DNA of 64,000 bases from Trigonopsis variabilis (lineage: Eukaryota; Ascomycota; Trigonopsidomycetes; Trigonopsidales; Trigonopsidaceae): contig PPXM03000002.1 of assembly GCA_003707065.3 (NCBI GenBank), positions 62,001-126,000 of the forward strand, read 5' to 3'. Made by a program: the position numbers and the translations under genes. Below, one piece after another: positions 31,082-42,549 of the stretch. Below the pieces are notes generated by a model that was not told the origin of the DNA, did no database searches, and was given only the letters and a program-made list of their open reading frames with translations. Position 1 is the stretch's first letter. Each line of letters begins with the position of its first letter.

Positions 31082-32012
31082 ATGGCTTCTCTCCGACTAT
31101 GCCGACCTGTGGCTTTAATGGCCTCTCGTGCCATTGAGTAAGTTTTATTGATTATAATTCATCCAATTCTGGTTCTAACGCGTTAGATCCCGAGCTGGAT
31201 ATGCTACTTTGCGAGAAATTGAGGGCCGTCTCAAATCCATCAAGAACATCGAAAAGATCACCAATACAATGAAGATTGTTGCTTCTACTAAACTTGGTAA
31301 AGCCCAGCGTGCCATGGAACAAGCCAGAGTGTACGGTGCGACTGCTGAGGAGGTTTACAAGAAGGCCGAGACTACCACTCCTGAGAGCGAGACTCCCAGC
31401 AAATTGGTGATTGTCTCTTCTTCTGATAAAGGTCTTTGCGGTGGTGTCCACTCCCAGCTTTCTAAGAAGGTCCGCGCCAAGGCTCTTGACGGAGAAAAAT
31501 TCGACATTGCCGTCATTGGCGATAAAGCTCGAGCTCAATTGGTTCGTGCCTTACCCGAATCAGTCATCCTTGGTATTAGTGGTGTTGGAAAGGAAGTTCC
31601 TACTTTTGCTGATGCCCAGGCCATCACTGATGAGATCTTGTCGTTGGGAAAGACTTACACTTCCATTGAAGTTATCTACAACCATTTCAAGTCATCTATC
31701 TCTTATGAGCCTGCGAGTGTTTCAATCTATACTACCGATGCCTTTGCCAATTCTCCCAAGTTTTCGGCTTATGAGGTTGCCGACGAGGTCTTGAGTGACT
31801 TGTACCAATATAACTTTGCCAACATCATCTACTGGGCCTTGGTTGAAGGCCATGCTTGTGAGATTTCGGCTCGTCGATCGGCCATGGATAACGCTTCCAA
31901 GAATGCCGGTGATATGATCTCCAGATACTCCATTCTTTACAACCGAACTCGACAAGCCGTCATTACCAACGAGTTGGTCGATATCATTACTGGTGCTTCC
32001 TCTTTGGAGTAA
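31082..32012 (+). CDS. ATP3: ATP synthase F1 gamma subunit
   Basis: Exon 1 (31082-31137) encodes a presequence (MASLRLCRPVALMASRAIE); after a 49-nt intron exon 2 (31187-32012) completes 293 residues. The gamma-subunit hallmarks are present: LREIEGRLKSIKNIEKITNTMKIVASTKL at the N-terminal helix, VSSDKGLCGGVHS and the C-terminal MDNASKNAGDMISRYSILYNRTRQAVITNELVDIITGA. This is the rotor shaft of the mitochondrial F1 motor. Length is normal. Its codon bias is stronger than that of neighbours, fitting high expression. Confidence 0.97.
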
Positions 32013-32960
32013 AAGTGGCATGAGTGTTGATGTCTATATGTGTAGCGAGCTAAAAGGTTTGCCAATTACGATCCATGCGTAGCTCTGTTTGAATTATGCT
32101 TACACTCACAATGGACACATTTGCATCTTGCAAGTATTTCGTTTTGTATACGTTCCATTAAACTCCCACGGAGCGTAGTCACATCTAACCAAATGATTAA
32201 ACTGTTACCGCTATTCATCAATGCTTAAGCTGGAGAGAAGCAAACCTCAACTATAGCGCACTACCCAGTAAAAGCTATTGATCTAAACGGAAACGATGAC
32301 ACATTGTGTGGTTATTTCTTCAGTGCAAGGGTATGAGGCACTGGAATAACTGAAGGTCGGCATTATATGAACGAAACGATCTTACGAGTTAGATGTATCA
32401 AGATTGAGTCGAGGAAATAAAAGATGCTTTGCCCGAGGAGAATGATCACGTAGCGAGATCACAGTGTTGGAAGTGAGACCGCATGTGCCAGTAGCATGCC
32501 AGGGATCTGGGTTATGTTCCAAGGGTATATGTATATCCACGTTACCGATCTAAGCGATCGTGGAATAAATAGCTTTCAAGTCGCACTGGTACTACATCTA
32601 TAACCTTGCAGCTCACACTGATCCAGCTGTCTTGCAAAGCGTTCCAGGATGATCGCTGGTATTATTGACACAATTGATCAAAGCACACTTACAGGTACCT
32701 GCACCGAAGCGAATCTTGCTCCTAATTAGTGAAGACAAAAAACACTTTGATGCAGAGATACCTATGAGAATGACAAACATGTTAGTTCTCAGGGTTGGAG
32801 CTCTTCAACACCAAGCATGCAAGCTTTGAGCTGAGCATATGGCACGTGGGCGAAACTATTGGCCCCCAGACCGGCCCAGTACACAACTCGGTTCTGTTCA
32901 CGTGATCACAAGGGAAATGCAAAGAACGGAGGTCGGAACTGACTAATAGAATTAAAAGAA

Positions 32961-32986
32961 ATGGCACACTCAGTATGGTGTGCCAT
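32961..32986. other. Hairpin with 9-bp perfect stem
   Basis: ATGGCACAC (32961-32969) pairs with GTGTGCCAT (32978-32986) across an 8-nt loop. It lies in the gene-poor stretch and is not near a known gene end. Confidence 0.55.
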
Positions 32987-35013
32987 GCCATTGATTGACT
33001 TGACATCATGTATGCTTGCATACTTTACGAGTTGCTGTCAGCGAACCTTCTGGAGTCAGCCAGAGGTCTGCAGCTCGCAAGCTAAAGCAGTCACAGTCGC
33101 TCCAATCGAGCAGCCATTGTCACCGCCGTCACTGTTAGCATCGCTAGACACAGATAGAACTAATAGAGGATCTAAACAGTCGAGTAAATCTCCGGGAAAC
33201 ACTTGTTAGTTCGCGTTATGATATAATGTCAGAAATAACTGTCAACCATGTATACAAGTAGGTTAACGTCAAAAGATTGCATGCAAAACTAATCGTCTTT
33301 GGAACAGTGTCAAGAAATCTTGAGTAATGTCACTTCATTGCCGTGAATTCTGGATCTTCAACTGTTTGGCCCTAGTACAAAAAGTAGCAGAGCAAGGAGA
33401 GGTGCCAAAAAAGACTGTTCATCTGATAAAACCTGGAAGGGCTAAGCAATCGAAGTGGATGTTCCGGTTCCTTTTGCGGCCACCTTGGGACCGGCTTATG
33501 TTCCATTCTAAAACATCCTTGTATCTAATGTAATTTTTAGCTCCAGGATGCCGCAGATATTGCGTCCCAGTGCCATCTCGGGAAAGAGCACCATATGGAC
33601 GCCAATTTCTTACTGAGCGTGAGCCTCACCCCCTCCATTGGATGTCCTAGCGCCATCTCGTCGTCGGCCCAAAATGGCCCAACCCTGGTTCTACACATAA
33701 TTACCTGTCTTGTTAATCTATTTGGCCTATTTTATCCTCGTAATCCTGCATTACTAAAATCTGCCCCTGTCTCGACAAGTCTAGATCTGCTACTTTATCT
33801 GCTACTTTCAGTGACAACGTGAATTGATCCTGAAGTGCAGTCAATTAATTTTTTTAATTATCCTATTACTCGTATCGTTTGCGCTAGCTGAATAAGACAT
33901 TTATTTGATAGATCTGACGTACCATGGTAATCAGTGCAAACCCCGCCCGATAACGACTGGCATTAGTCCGGCTCGGCGATGCGAATAATTGCAGACTCAT
34001 CGTCTAAATTGGCACTGATTATGGAACTGGCGGACGTGGGATAACAAAAGGTACAGCCATAAACAGATAAGAACTGACGGGCATCCCGAGCCACGACGAA
34101 TGCGACCCGCGTTGATTGGTGAACACCCAAAACGTCCATCATGAGCAAGAATACAGAAGAATTTTTACACCATCCCTATACGCACTTTCGTGGACTAGTG
34201 CTGGACTTCCAGGTCGAGGGATACTCCACTTGGGCGCAGGGACGATCATTTCCCCAAACTGCTCTTTCGGTTTTAGCACCGAACCTTTGCACAGAGAAAT
34301 TTTATGCTGCACATCGCTACACGTGACTATCCGAGCTCATATGGACCCAAAATTTAGCTATTAATATAGTGTTGTTGGACGCCTGCTACCATAATCAACT
34401 TTATGCTACTATAATGACTATATACTTCATATATATTGACAAAATACCATATAATCTCCAAGTAAGCTTGCTGGAATGCTTCTTATCGTCGCCAGCGTTA
34501 CTTTCCATTTCCAGTCATGGTTGTCTTGTTTAGTTCGGTTTCAGCCGTTCGGCTTATGCGGCCCGAGCTTTTGACCTTTGAGAGTAAGCCTTGATTTCAG
34601 ATTTGACTAGGGGAGAAAAAGAAGCAAAAAAAGAGTCTTTATCTAAATAACAATTCTAGCCCTAATCAAAGATTTGTATTTTAGATAAAGGCAAAATTAG
34701 TGCATTTAGTATATTAGGCATTCCACTTGGTCCAATATTCCAGCTCTAAGTTCTTTGCCCTTGGACGGCGCGCATAATACGAATGACTCGGGAAAGGCAG
34801 AGCCAATCCGGAGCCTCAACCGGAATTGTGGAATTATGGCAGCCAAACAGAATCTGATGAGGCCGCTCAGCGCCAAAAATCATCCTCACAGGTGCTATTT
34901 TTGAGGGTCACCTATCAAACTACCACTCACCACACAGTCGAAGCAGAGCTGGTATCAGGATTAACTCGCTCAAGCAAAAATGCCGCGAAAAGCCCGCAAA
35001 GTAATAGTAGCTG

Positions 35014-35265
35014 ATGATCAGACCCACTTTACATAGCCTGAGAAAATCTGATGAGTCAGCATGTTCAACGAATGCAACTGGCAAAGAGACTAGTGAAGCA
35101 GTGGTAAAGCTTGCAGCAACTCTCGCACGTGATTGGGCCGACTGGGGGACTGTTTATTCCAACCAAGCACATCAAGCAAGGAATATTTCAGAAATGCAGG
35201 CTAACGAGAGCGTATTTCAGAAAAAGCTTATCGAGGCAGAAATGATTTCTTCCCACCTTGTGTAA
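35014..35265 (+). CDS. Short helical ORF, unassigned
   Basis: An ATG-initiated 83-residue frame in the gene-poor stretch. The part SEAVVKLAATLARDWADWGT and the tail VFQKKLIEAEMISSHLV look like amphipathic helices, unlike chance frames nearby. A GTAATA...ACATAG segment (35001-35036) overlapping the start could be a 36-nt intron linking to upstream open frames around 34800-35000, but no phase gave a clean gene. It could be a small gene, the last exon of a larger one, or a relic. Confidence 0.3.
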   Translation: MIRPTLHSLRKSDESACSTNATGKETSEAVVKLAATLARDWADWGTVYSNQAHQARNISEMQANESVFQKKLIEAEMISSHLV

Positions 35266-36270
35266 AGAACACGGCTGAGAGATTGGTGATATAATGCGCG
35301 AGGCTGAACTCAGTATAGTCGCCTAGCGAAACTGTATCGTACTAGCTTCCTAGATGAAGCTAGCATGGAATGTCCTCATCCTCATTAGTCTTTCACAAGA
35401 ATCTCCAGTGGCACGGGTGGTGACATATGCGGTCTAACACCGAGTGTTATTACCAAAAAGGCATCTCCAAGTCTATTCTGTGAACCGTCTCTTATATAAG
35501 CTTTACTCCATTGACCACCATGTAGCGCTCGGAAGTTGTCAATGAATGACCGGCAACGCCAATCATTCGGCTCATCCAGCCTTCACAATTCAGGTCCGCT
35601 AAAGCTCCAAAAAAGGGTTTTTATATTAACAGGGACAAAAGCATGATAGTACCTTAGTCGAGTCCTACCCAGGAACAGTAAGTTTGCAGCCCTCTTGCTC
35701 CCCCCCCCCACACTTGGTTAGGGCAACAGTTCAACAGAGGGAGAGGGACGAAAATGCCTTTTCCATACGAGGCCATAATAATTCATCTCGTTTTCCCTTA
35801 TGGTCATTTTGGTTACCGACTGAGTCCAACTTTACCGGATTGGGCAATAATCAGCATTGCGACTTGACCAATAGAAGCAAGCGACTGCGCTCTTTTGTTG
35901 ATCATGGGTAGAGTTGCTTGGAAAAATGCCAATTTAATATGTATATAATTACTGAAAACTGATTTTATTATCATTTCTTTCTTGTAAACCCACTTGCACA
36001 TTCTTGTTAACGAGTCATTCCTGTCCAGATCTTCTAGTCCGGTCTTCCAAGTCTATTTGTCCGCGCTAGGCCAAATCCGGCGGTTCCTACCGCATGGTTG
36101 ATAAATCCTTGTCTTTTCCCTTGTAACAGTGATAACATCTTGTCCTCTGGTCCTTCAATCCTTGATCCGTTTTCTGGTTCAAGCGACTTTGGTGCAAAGC
36201 CTAATATCGGGAAGGTCTCTCGCGTCTTCTCCCGTCTTGTGCTTCAAAGTCTCTTTGTCCAGGTCCCAGA

Positions 36271-37602
36271 ATGTATCCCTACCAGCAGATGTTTACTGTT
36301 CATAATTCTCAACAGGATCAGTCTTCTCGGCCTGGCCCTCCTCCTCAAGGAGTCTTGAACCATTCTTTGCCCTCACATACCTCGGGCCCTTCTTATTTCG
36401 ACTCGGATTATCAATACCAGCAACTCTGGCCTGTCCGCGCGGAGTGGTCCACGCGCCCAGAATGGCCTCCCTACTCCTATCCTCCCCCTCCTCCTCCTCC
36501 TCCTTATCGTCAACCCTCATCCTCAAAGCCATCCGGTCTTCCCGATTCCGTCCCGTCGACGCAGACCTCCTCGGGGTCTCTTGGCCCCCCAATGCTGCCG
36601 CCACCTGAAGATCCCAAACCTTCTGCTCTTTCTTCCCCGCCTAATGGCTCCAAGTGGTCAAAGCCGGCTCCTTCGCTCAAATCTCAGCCTGCAGGTGAAA
36701 AGACGCCAACAGCCTCTCGACCAAGGTCAGCTTCAAGCGCATCTTCTACTCCGGGAACGACCGTCTACTCATTCGTCCCTTTGCCAGGAACTTTTCAAAA
36801 GAAGCGACCACGTCGGCGATACGATGAAATAGAACGTATCTACAAATGTGAATGGAATGGCTGCCAGAAGGCATACGGGACGCTCAACCATCTCAACGCT
36901 CATGTCACCATGCAGCAACATGGCCCCAAACGGACTCCCGACGAGTTTAGAGAGACTCGGAAGCAATGGAAAGCCAGAAAGAAGGAAGCAGAGATGCGCA
37001 AGAAAGCCCAAGAAAGAGCATCTATGGCGGAGCCATCAGCAGACCTCAACCTCAGATCTAGAAATAGAGTCTCCATGGTGCGCCAATTAGGCCCAGCACC
37101 TCCTCAGCTTCTCCCTCAATTGAGTAATGGCGCCCCTCCTCTCCAACAATACTATTCCTCGTCTATGCCAATGTCCTACGCTGTCCCTCAAATGTACGCG
37201 GGCCAAAACGACTACTATCCTGTCTATAACATGGCTTATTATCCCCCTGGCATGATTCCTGACTACGGCCAGCAACCCTATCCCTCTCCCATGCCTCAAC
37301 TTCTCCCCGGCCAACTTGACCCATCTAATCCTCAATCGTCGCAGCAGCACCCTTCTCGACCTCAACAGCGACCGCAGCTTCCTCAGTCTGAGCCCTCTCA
37401 ACAGCAACTCTCCCAGCAACAACTCTCTCAAGCTCAGCAGCCTCAGCCCCGACCTGCTCAATTGACTTCTTATCCTTCCTCGTCGTCTCTATACGCCACT
37501 CAACAAACTGCTTACCCCCCATCTCAGCAAACGATGCCCCCTCAGTCTTCTCGCATACCACAAAAAGTCATGCATCAAACCCCCTCAGTGACGGCGCCTT
37601 GA
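36271..37602 (+). CDS. C2H2 zinc-finger transcription factor, Pro/Gln-rich
   Basis: The 443-residue protein has a long Pro/Ser-rich N-terminus with a PPPPPPPP run, then one canonical finger near residue 190: IYKCEWNGCQKAYGTLNHLNAHVTMQQHG (C-x4-C-x12-H-x5-H, shown here only to name the residues). The basic extension RTPDEFRETRKQWKARKKEAE follows. This finger plus WKARKKEAE extension defines a fungal single-finger family. The C-terminus is Gln/Pro-rich, typical of activation domains. CCAG just before the ATG at 36271 resembles an acceptor, so a 5' UTR intron is likely. Targets are unknown. Confidence 0.85.
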   Translation: MYPYQQMFTVHNSQQDQSSRPGPPPQGVLNHSLPSHTSGPSYFDSDYQYQQLWPVRAEWSTRPEWPPYSYPPPPPPPPYRQPSSSKPSGLPDSVPSTQTSSGSLGPPMLPPPEDPKPSALSSPPNGSKWSKPAPSLKSQPAGEKTPTASRPRSASSASSTPGTTVYSFVPLPGTFQKKRPRRRYDEIERIYKCEWNGCQKAYGTLNHLNAHVTMQQHGPKRTPDEFRETRKQWKARKKEAEMRKKAQERASMAEPSADLNLRSRNRVSMVRQLGPAPPQLLPQLSNGAPPLQQYYSSSMPMSYAVPQMYAGQNDYYPVYNMAYYPPGMIPDYGQQPYPSPMPQLLPGQLDPSNPQSSQQHPSRPQQRPQLPQSEPSQQQLSQQQLSQAQQPQPRPAQLTSYPSSSSLYATQQTAYPPSQQTMPPQSSRIPQKVMHQTPSVTAP

Positions 37603-37811
37603 GGTATTTATGTATTCTAGAATGGTTGGACTATGGATTACGCGTAAATTGCGAATGTCTCCGCAATGCATGGCTATCTTGTTGCACCCGCAAAGCGCCT
37701 AATTAAAGCATTCTGCTGCTTATTTAACTCATTTAGAATAACGTATATTCTACAGCCAAGCATTGTAGCCCGTCGAAAAGAACCCTTATTTTCCTACCAT
37801 CGTTATATACA

Positions 37812-39068
37812 TCAGATGCCAAGTTTGTCTTTCATCCGTTCATACACAAAAAATGAGCATGACACCATCGGAACCACCTTTATATACCCAATTGTCAACC
37901 CAACAAAGAAACCCCGAAGTCCATTCGTAGCATATATGGCCTTGGCCGTACTTACAATCGTTCCATGTCCCACCTGCATTCGTCGCCGGATGACCTCAAA
38001 CGGATACGACGCGGTCTGAGACAATAGGCCTGCCACACCGCCTGCAAACAATTGAGCCCAAGCCAACAACGGTGCCCGACGCCTCTTTTCGTATTTCTGA
38101 AGTGCCATTTTAGCCTTACCCGAAGACACGTCACTCTCCAGAAGTCTATTATCATCTGCTTCAATTTCAAAAGATTCCTGGGGCATCGTATATGCTCGTA
38201 ACGGCCGCGATCGTAAGATGTCATGGATGTAGTCGTGCGTCCAAAAAGAAACACCAGCATAAGGAAGCATTCCTAGAATGGTGGCTGAAAAGCCTCTATA
38301 AAAATGAGAAATATGATGAAGGGTACTGTCAGTCGATTTTACTGCCGCTCCGGCGGCCTGAGATGCGGGGTTATTACTATAGATATCATGAACGGCTCGC
38401 AAAAGAGCACCTCTTGGGGAATGTTTTCGAGTATCAAACGCCATCCGGACTCTCACTACTTCCAAAGGATAGGTGAAACAGACAGATATTACTCCCGACA
38501 AAGAACCTGACAGCATCCTTCGAAGACCTGTCTCGTGTTGTCTATCAGGAATAAGTACCGTCCGTATTTGCTCGTAGGTTACAAACTTGATGGCCGCATA
38601 AGGAAAAATTCGTAACAATGTGGCTGAGTGACCCTTGAACAGCCCGTATAATCCCGACTCATGATGGATGGTCCCTAACGCCTTGAACAATCCCGTCCAC
38701 GACCCTGTAAACTTGATAAAATCGGGATTTGCCGTCTGGAAAAGAATCTTTACTCGATCCAGTGGTGCTATTAATGTTTTTGCCTATATTTCAACAGCTC
38801 CTATCAAAGACGGTCCCGCCTTTGACAAGTATATGCACACCGGTTAGTCTTCCGCGTCGAAAACCAAACTTACCGCACAACCAGCAATGCCTCCTGCTAT
38901 GCCACTCTTTAAAACATAATCCATACTTCTTGTATTAACGACTAGCTGGCGTCGATCGACAACTCCCTCGTCGGTCTCAAGATCATAGTGAGCATTGCCT
39001 TCAGTCCTCGACGTCGACGAAGGCAGATTTCCTTCTATTCCACCAGTCCTTTGGATTATGACTGTCAT
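37812..39068 (-). CDS. LEU5: LEU5-like mitochondrial carrier (CoA transport)
   Basis: Exon 1 (38874-39068) and exon 2 (37812-38783) give 388 residues; the intron is 90 nt, the longest in the window. Three Solcar repeats are visible: [48 protein letters not shown] and FAGGVAGLLSQTASYPFEVIRRRMQ, each with the PxD/ExxR/K carrier motif. Segments such as GHSATLLRIFPYAAIKFVTYEQIRT and GFFVGLTIGYIKVVPMVSCSFFVYERMK closely follow yeast LEU5 and human SLC25A16/42, which bring coenzyme A into the matrix. It converges with the C2H2 gene. Confidence 0.94.
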
Positions 39069-40102
39069 TGTTTTTCTTTTTAAATGCTCATAGGACAACC
39101 CTCACTATGGTTAAAGCTTGCGTTTACGCAAGCACAGCTCGAAGAAAAGGTTGAGTGGGGTTGGTAGTAGCGTGTGGGGTTCCCTCGGAGACACTGTAGG
39201 GCCACACATTCGAGAAGAGATGGACGTGACGAGTGAATATAATGTTTTAAGGGTAAAAACTGTACCAGGCTTACGGCATGTGTGAATGTTGGGCGATCAT
39301 AGCGGCCGTTCAAAGAAGGCGAGTCGGATAGTCTGGCATTCTCGATTATGGAGTCTGCTATTCGTTGTAGGTTGTCAGTTGGCAGCCAGTACCGATACTA
39401 ACTATGTCCCTTTCTAAAAATGTCTCGTTCTCCGGCGAGGAGTCGGAAGCCCTTTATTCTGCTTGCTCGAATGCAAAGATCGTAGATCCCTACAATAAAT
39501 CGCCGCAATGGGAGTAGAATATTCATAACGCGGTCATATATGCTAGGCAATACAAGGATGAGATCAATAGCGGAGTGAGCCTCAGTTTACAGAAAATAGG
39601 GCATATTTGATGGAAGTCGAGTCGCTCGAGATGCTGGTGTCGGCAAATGCTATTCAGTAAAGAAAAACCTAAAGAAAAACATATCACTGGTCATGACGAG
39701 TGAGTCGATTTCAAGGGTAGAGAAGACGATCAGGCTAATGGATCTGCCATTATTGCCATTCAGAGAAACTCTTAAATTAACCCAAGAAACTGTCGAAAGA
39801 GACCACTATTGAGCATATCTTTCGACACAGCTCGAGAGATCATACATCTCGTTCAAGACTGTCAAGTACATCAGCCTGTTAGTTCTCAGAAGGAAGTTTT
39901 CATCGCCATCAATGATTTGGCACGGTTCATGTCGTCTTCAAGGGTTATTATCTTTGACCAGATACTCCAAGTTCCTGCGTATCTCATACACTCTACTGGA
40001 AAGTCTCATCCATGGTTTTACTAGCCAGCCAGCCAATGAGGCTTGTGTCATATGCACCCGTCGTCGTCACAAAGAGTCCACGTAACAGCTACGTACTCGT
40101 CC
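39069..40102. other. Intergenic stretch of 1 kb with an interrupted frame
   Basis: The LEU5 and FAM210-like genes diverge from here. The interrupted frame at 39404-39610 is listed separately. Nothing else is supported. Confidence 0.45.
39404..39610 (+). pseudogene. Possible decayed or mis-modelled small gene
   Basis: From ATG 39404 a frame runs 37 codons (MSLSKNVSFSGEESEALYSA...), meets TAG at 39515, and continues in the same frame for another 30 codons (NIHNAVIYARQYKDEINSG...) to TGA at 39608. Composition on both sides of the TAG looks protein-like, which suggests one interrupted gene. I do not recognise the family. No GT-AG pair removes the stop cleanly. Confidence 0.28.
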
Positions 40103-40726
40103 ATGTCTCTGCGCTTCTCTCGGTTCTCGAATCGATTTACTTGTCTGGCTAGAAATTTCAGACTAGGCCTTCGCCATCAGGTCACTAAATCAACTCCTCC
40201 TCCTCCTCATCCCCCTCCTCCCCCGAAAAAGGTCGGTGCTCTCAGGCGGCTGACTCAAGAGTATGGATATTCGGCAATCGGAGTCTACTTTGCTCTTAGT
40301 TGCATTGATCTTCCATTATGTTTTCTAATGGTTCATTCTGCGGGTCAAGAGAAAATGGCCGAGTATGAACGAAAAGTCAAGAACTACTTTGGCTACGGAG
40401 AAGGTGAGTTGATCTCAGCGGACCGAAAACTGTTGCCCGAGACTTGAGAGCTAACGTCAGACGAAGGAGAGTACGGCGACAAACGGGCTGATAAAGGGAA
40501 GCCGTCTTTATGGAGTGAATTGATAGTTGCTTACGGTATCCACAAGACGCTTGCAGTCATCCGACTACCGATCACGGTCGCCATTACTCCTGCAGTGGTT
40601 AGGACTTTACGTGGCTGGGGCTGGAATGTTGGCCATAGGGCAATGGCTGATGCAGCAAAGGCAGGAATCAATAAATTGGGTACCAAGGTGGATTCTAAAA
40701 GAAAGTGGTTCAGTTGGTTCTTCTGA
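40103..40726 (+). CDS. FAM210/NAT2-like DUF1279 mitochondrial membrane protein
   Basis: Exons 40103-40403 and 40461-40726 (57-nt intron) give 188 residues. An Arg-rich presequence (MSLRFSRFSNRFTCLARNFRLG) and a Pro run (PPPPHPPPPPKK) precede the DUF1279 domain: ALRRLTQEYGYSAIGVYFALSCIDLPLCFLMV, and after a charged loop, VAYGIHKTLAVIRLPITVAITPAVVRTLRGWGW. The two hydrophobic helices fit a mitochondrial inner-membrane protein like human FAM210A/B, whose role in mitochondrial translation and shape is only partly known. Confidence 0.86.
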
Positions 40727-40876
40727 AAATTTTGTTCATTCTATCAGGCATGGCCAGATTCTCTGTATATACATAACTGCGTCATAATGTCATCTGCCCA
40801 CGAGACGTAGATCTCTTTTGTTTGCAAGATTTCCGTCTGGAGGCCTCCCATGAGTTTCTTTATTGAGTGTCGTCCT

Positions 40877-42274
40877 TTATTTGCTCTTCACTTTAGTTTC
40901 ATTAAGAAAAAACTCCGCCCAATTCCATTTAGACGGATCCTCGGGCTCGGAGGCAAGCACACTAGGCAAGTCTTGATGCTGCTGCTGACAATCTTCTAAA
41001 AGCTCTCTCAGCCAGTCCAGGTCGTGTGATCCTTTTGCCTGAGCAAGACCAAGGCAATGAGTTAAAGCTGCTAGTATTTCCATAGTCACTTCGATGTCAT
41101 AGCCTTCAAATGAGATTTTGGCTCTGCCTTCATCTCTATTTTTGACCGGCCCAATGACTTGAGTTAACAGCCAGTGCGCTTGGTCCGAAGATTGAGAATA
41201 AGCTACCACGGTGCACAGAAACGAAGCAAGAAATGGCGTCACTTTCAATCCGTTATGAATCATTTGTTTCCAAAACTGTCCAAAATGATGCGTATTCCTA
41301 CTAGCCAAGGTTACCAGAGTTAAGAGTGCCAACGATAAGTTAACTCGTAGGCTTTTGTTCATATGGAGCAGGTCATATCCTCGTAAATCAAACAATCGAT
41401 CCTTGGGTTGGTCATCTGCTTCACCAAACAGCATTTGAGCCGGCACTAATCCATGTTCTCGAGCCTTTTGAAACGCTTCCACTAATTTACAAGCATCTTC
41501 TTGGAAGTTATATTCTCCTTTCATAAATAAGGTATACAATAAGGCCACAGACGTTCTATCTGATAAGAGCTTATAGTCCATCGGTCGAGACAGTGATTCA
41601 AGAATAGCATAAACCGCTGACCATTTCCGATTGCATATCCTTGCCCAGGTTCGATATGACATTCCTTCAGGGTTGACGCTGGGTTCATCTTCGGATCCTC
41701 GTGACGAGGAAATGACAAATATAGCCAATCGTACATCCTCAATAGTAGATACTATTCCTGAAGCGGACTGTTGGATAAAATGGTCCACAATTAAATCCTC
41801 AGGATAAACATCAGGTCGGTTTGTATGCAAAAATAGCAAGATATCAAGTCGTCTTCTCCACGCAGTACGACTGAAGGATATAAGGGGAATTGCTCGAGTA
41901 AACGAGTCTGTAAAGTTTGTAGACGATCGCTTGGTATCCGGAATATCCGCCAATGTTCCCTTATTTTCTAAATACCGTTGGTGAGCCAACAAGGCCAAGG
42001 CTGGGCCATCTATTTTCTCTAAAGCCGATGATTCTCGACTGGTCCGAAGTTTGGACTCTTTATAACAATTCATGGCCGTTTTATAATCCCCAGCAAAGGC
42101 ACTCGCCTTGAAATACCCATCCAATGCTTCATCCGTCAATTCCTGGGTCTCTTTGATCGAAAGCGGACGGGGCGATTCCGAGTGACGGGGACCAGGATTT
42201 GCTACTTTATCCCGAGGGATATAACTTATCCGACGGATCAGGCTGGGAACCTGTCGGACACTTGCACGAGCCAT
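40877..42274 (-). CDS. Unassigned helical protein, probably mitochondrial
   Basis: A 465-residue single-exon product. The N-terminus (MARASVRQVPSLIRRISYIP) is a good matrix-targeting presequence. The rest is all-helical with repeated hydrophobic helix pairs (DEALDGYFKASAFAGDYKTA, ALLYTLFMKGEYNFQEDACK, LSLALLTLVTLASRNTHHFG), reminiscent of PPR/TPR-like proteins that act on mitochondrial RNA. No motif is strong enough to name it. It converges with the FAM210-like gene and lies in a run of mitochondrial genes. Codon use is ordinary. Confidence 0.7.
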   Translation of the reverse strand: MARASVRQVPSLIRRISYIPRDKVANPGPRHSESPRPLSIKETQELTDEALDGYFKASAFAGDYKTAMNCYKESKLRTSRESSALEKIDGPALALLAHQRYLENKGTLADIPDTKRSSTNFTDSFTRAIPLISFSRTAWRRRLDILLFLHTNRPDVYPEDLIVDHFIQQSASGIVSTIEDVRLAIFVISSSRGSEDEPSVNPEGMSYRTWARICNRKWSAVYAILESLSRPMDYKLLSDRTSVALLYTLFMKGEYNFQEDACKLVEAFQKAREHGLVPAQMLFGEADDQPKDRLFDLRGYDLLHMNKSLRVNLSLALLTLVTLASRNTHHFGQFWKQMIHNGLKVTPFLASFLCTVVAYSQSSDQAHWLLTQVIGPVKNRDEGRAKISFEGYDIEVTMEILAALTHCLGLAQAKGSHDLDWLRELLEDCQQQHQDLPSVLASEPEDPSKWNWAEFFLNETKVKSK

Positions 42275-42549
42275 GAGTAAAAATTGTAGGTCCGAGGCTC
42301 GACACCGCTACAGTACAGAACCGGTCCTAAGTATGTTTCAGAGGCACAGACTCAGTCTCATCCCAGACAGAGTGCTCCATTACGTAGAACAAAAGAACAA
42401 GCGAATGGCCGGTCCAGATCAGATTGGGAGACAACAGCACCATGAAATGGATCTACTTCGAAGCCACCGCACTCGAATGAAGATGATCTCATCACAAGCC
42501 TACAGTTTACAGTCTGCATAATGTCTAACCTTTATAATCAACGATACAG

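Larger units (their letters stand above)
32013..36270. other. Gene-poor stretch of 4.25 kb
   Basis: This is the largest gap in an otherwise dense window, where other gaps are usually below 0.8 kb. I found no gene with recognisable homology, no terminal repeats and no transposase- or polymerase-like frame. It holds a hairpin (32961-32986), two E-box cores (32843, 32899), a run of 10 C (35700-35709), several AT-rich tracts and a short helical ORF (35014-35265). It may be promoter DNA of the C2H2 gene, an RNA gene I cannot recognise, or decayed sequence. Confidence 0.5.

Noticed and set aside
31152-31538. 128-codon minus-strand frame in ATP3
   Set aside because: Antisense shadow of a codon-biased gene.
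32013-36270. Transposon or retroelement in the gene-poor stretch
   Set aside because: No terminal repeats, target-site duplication, integrase, transposase or polymerase motif could be seen.
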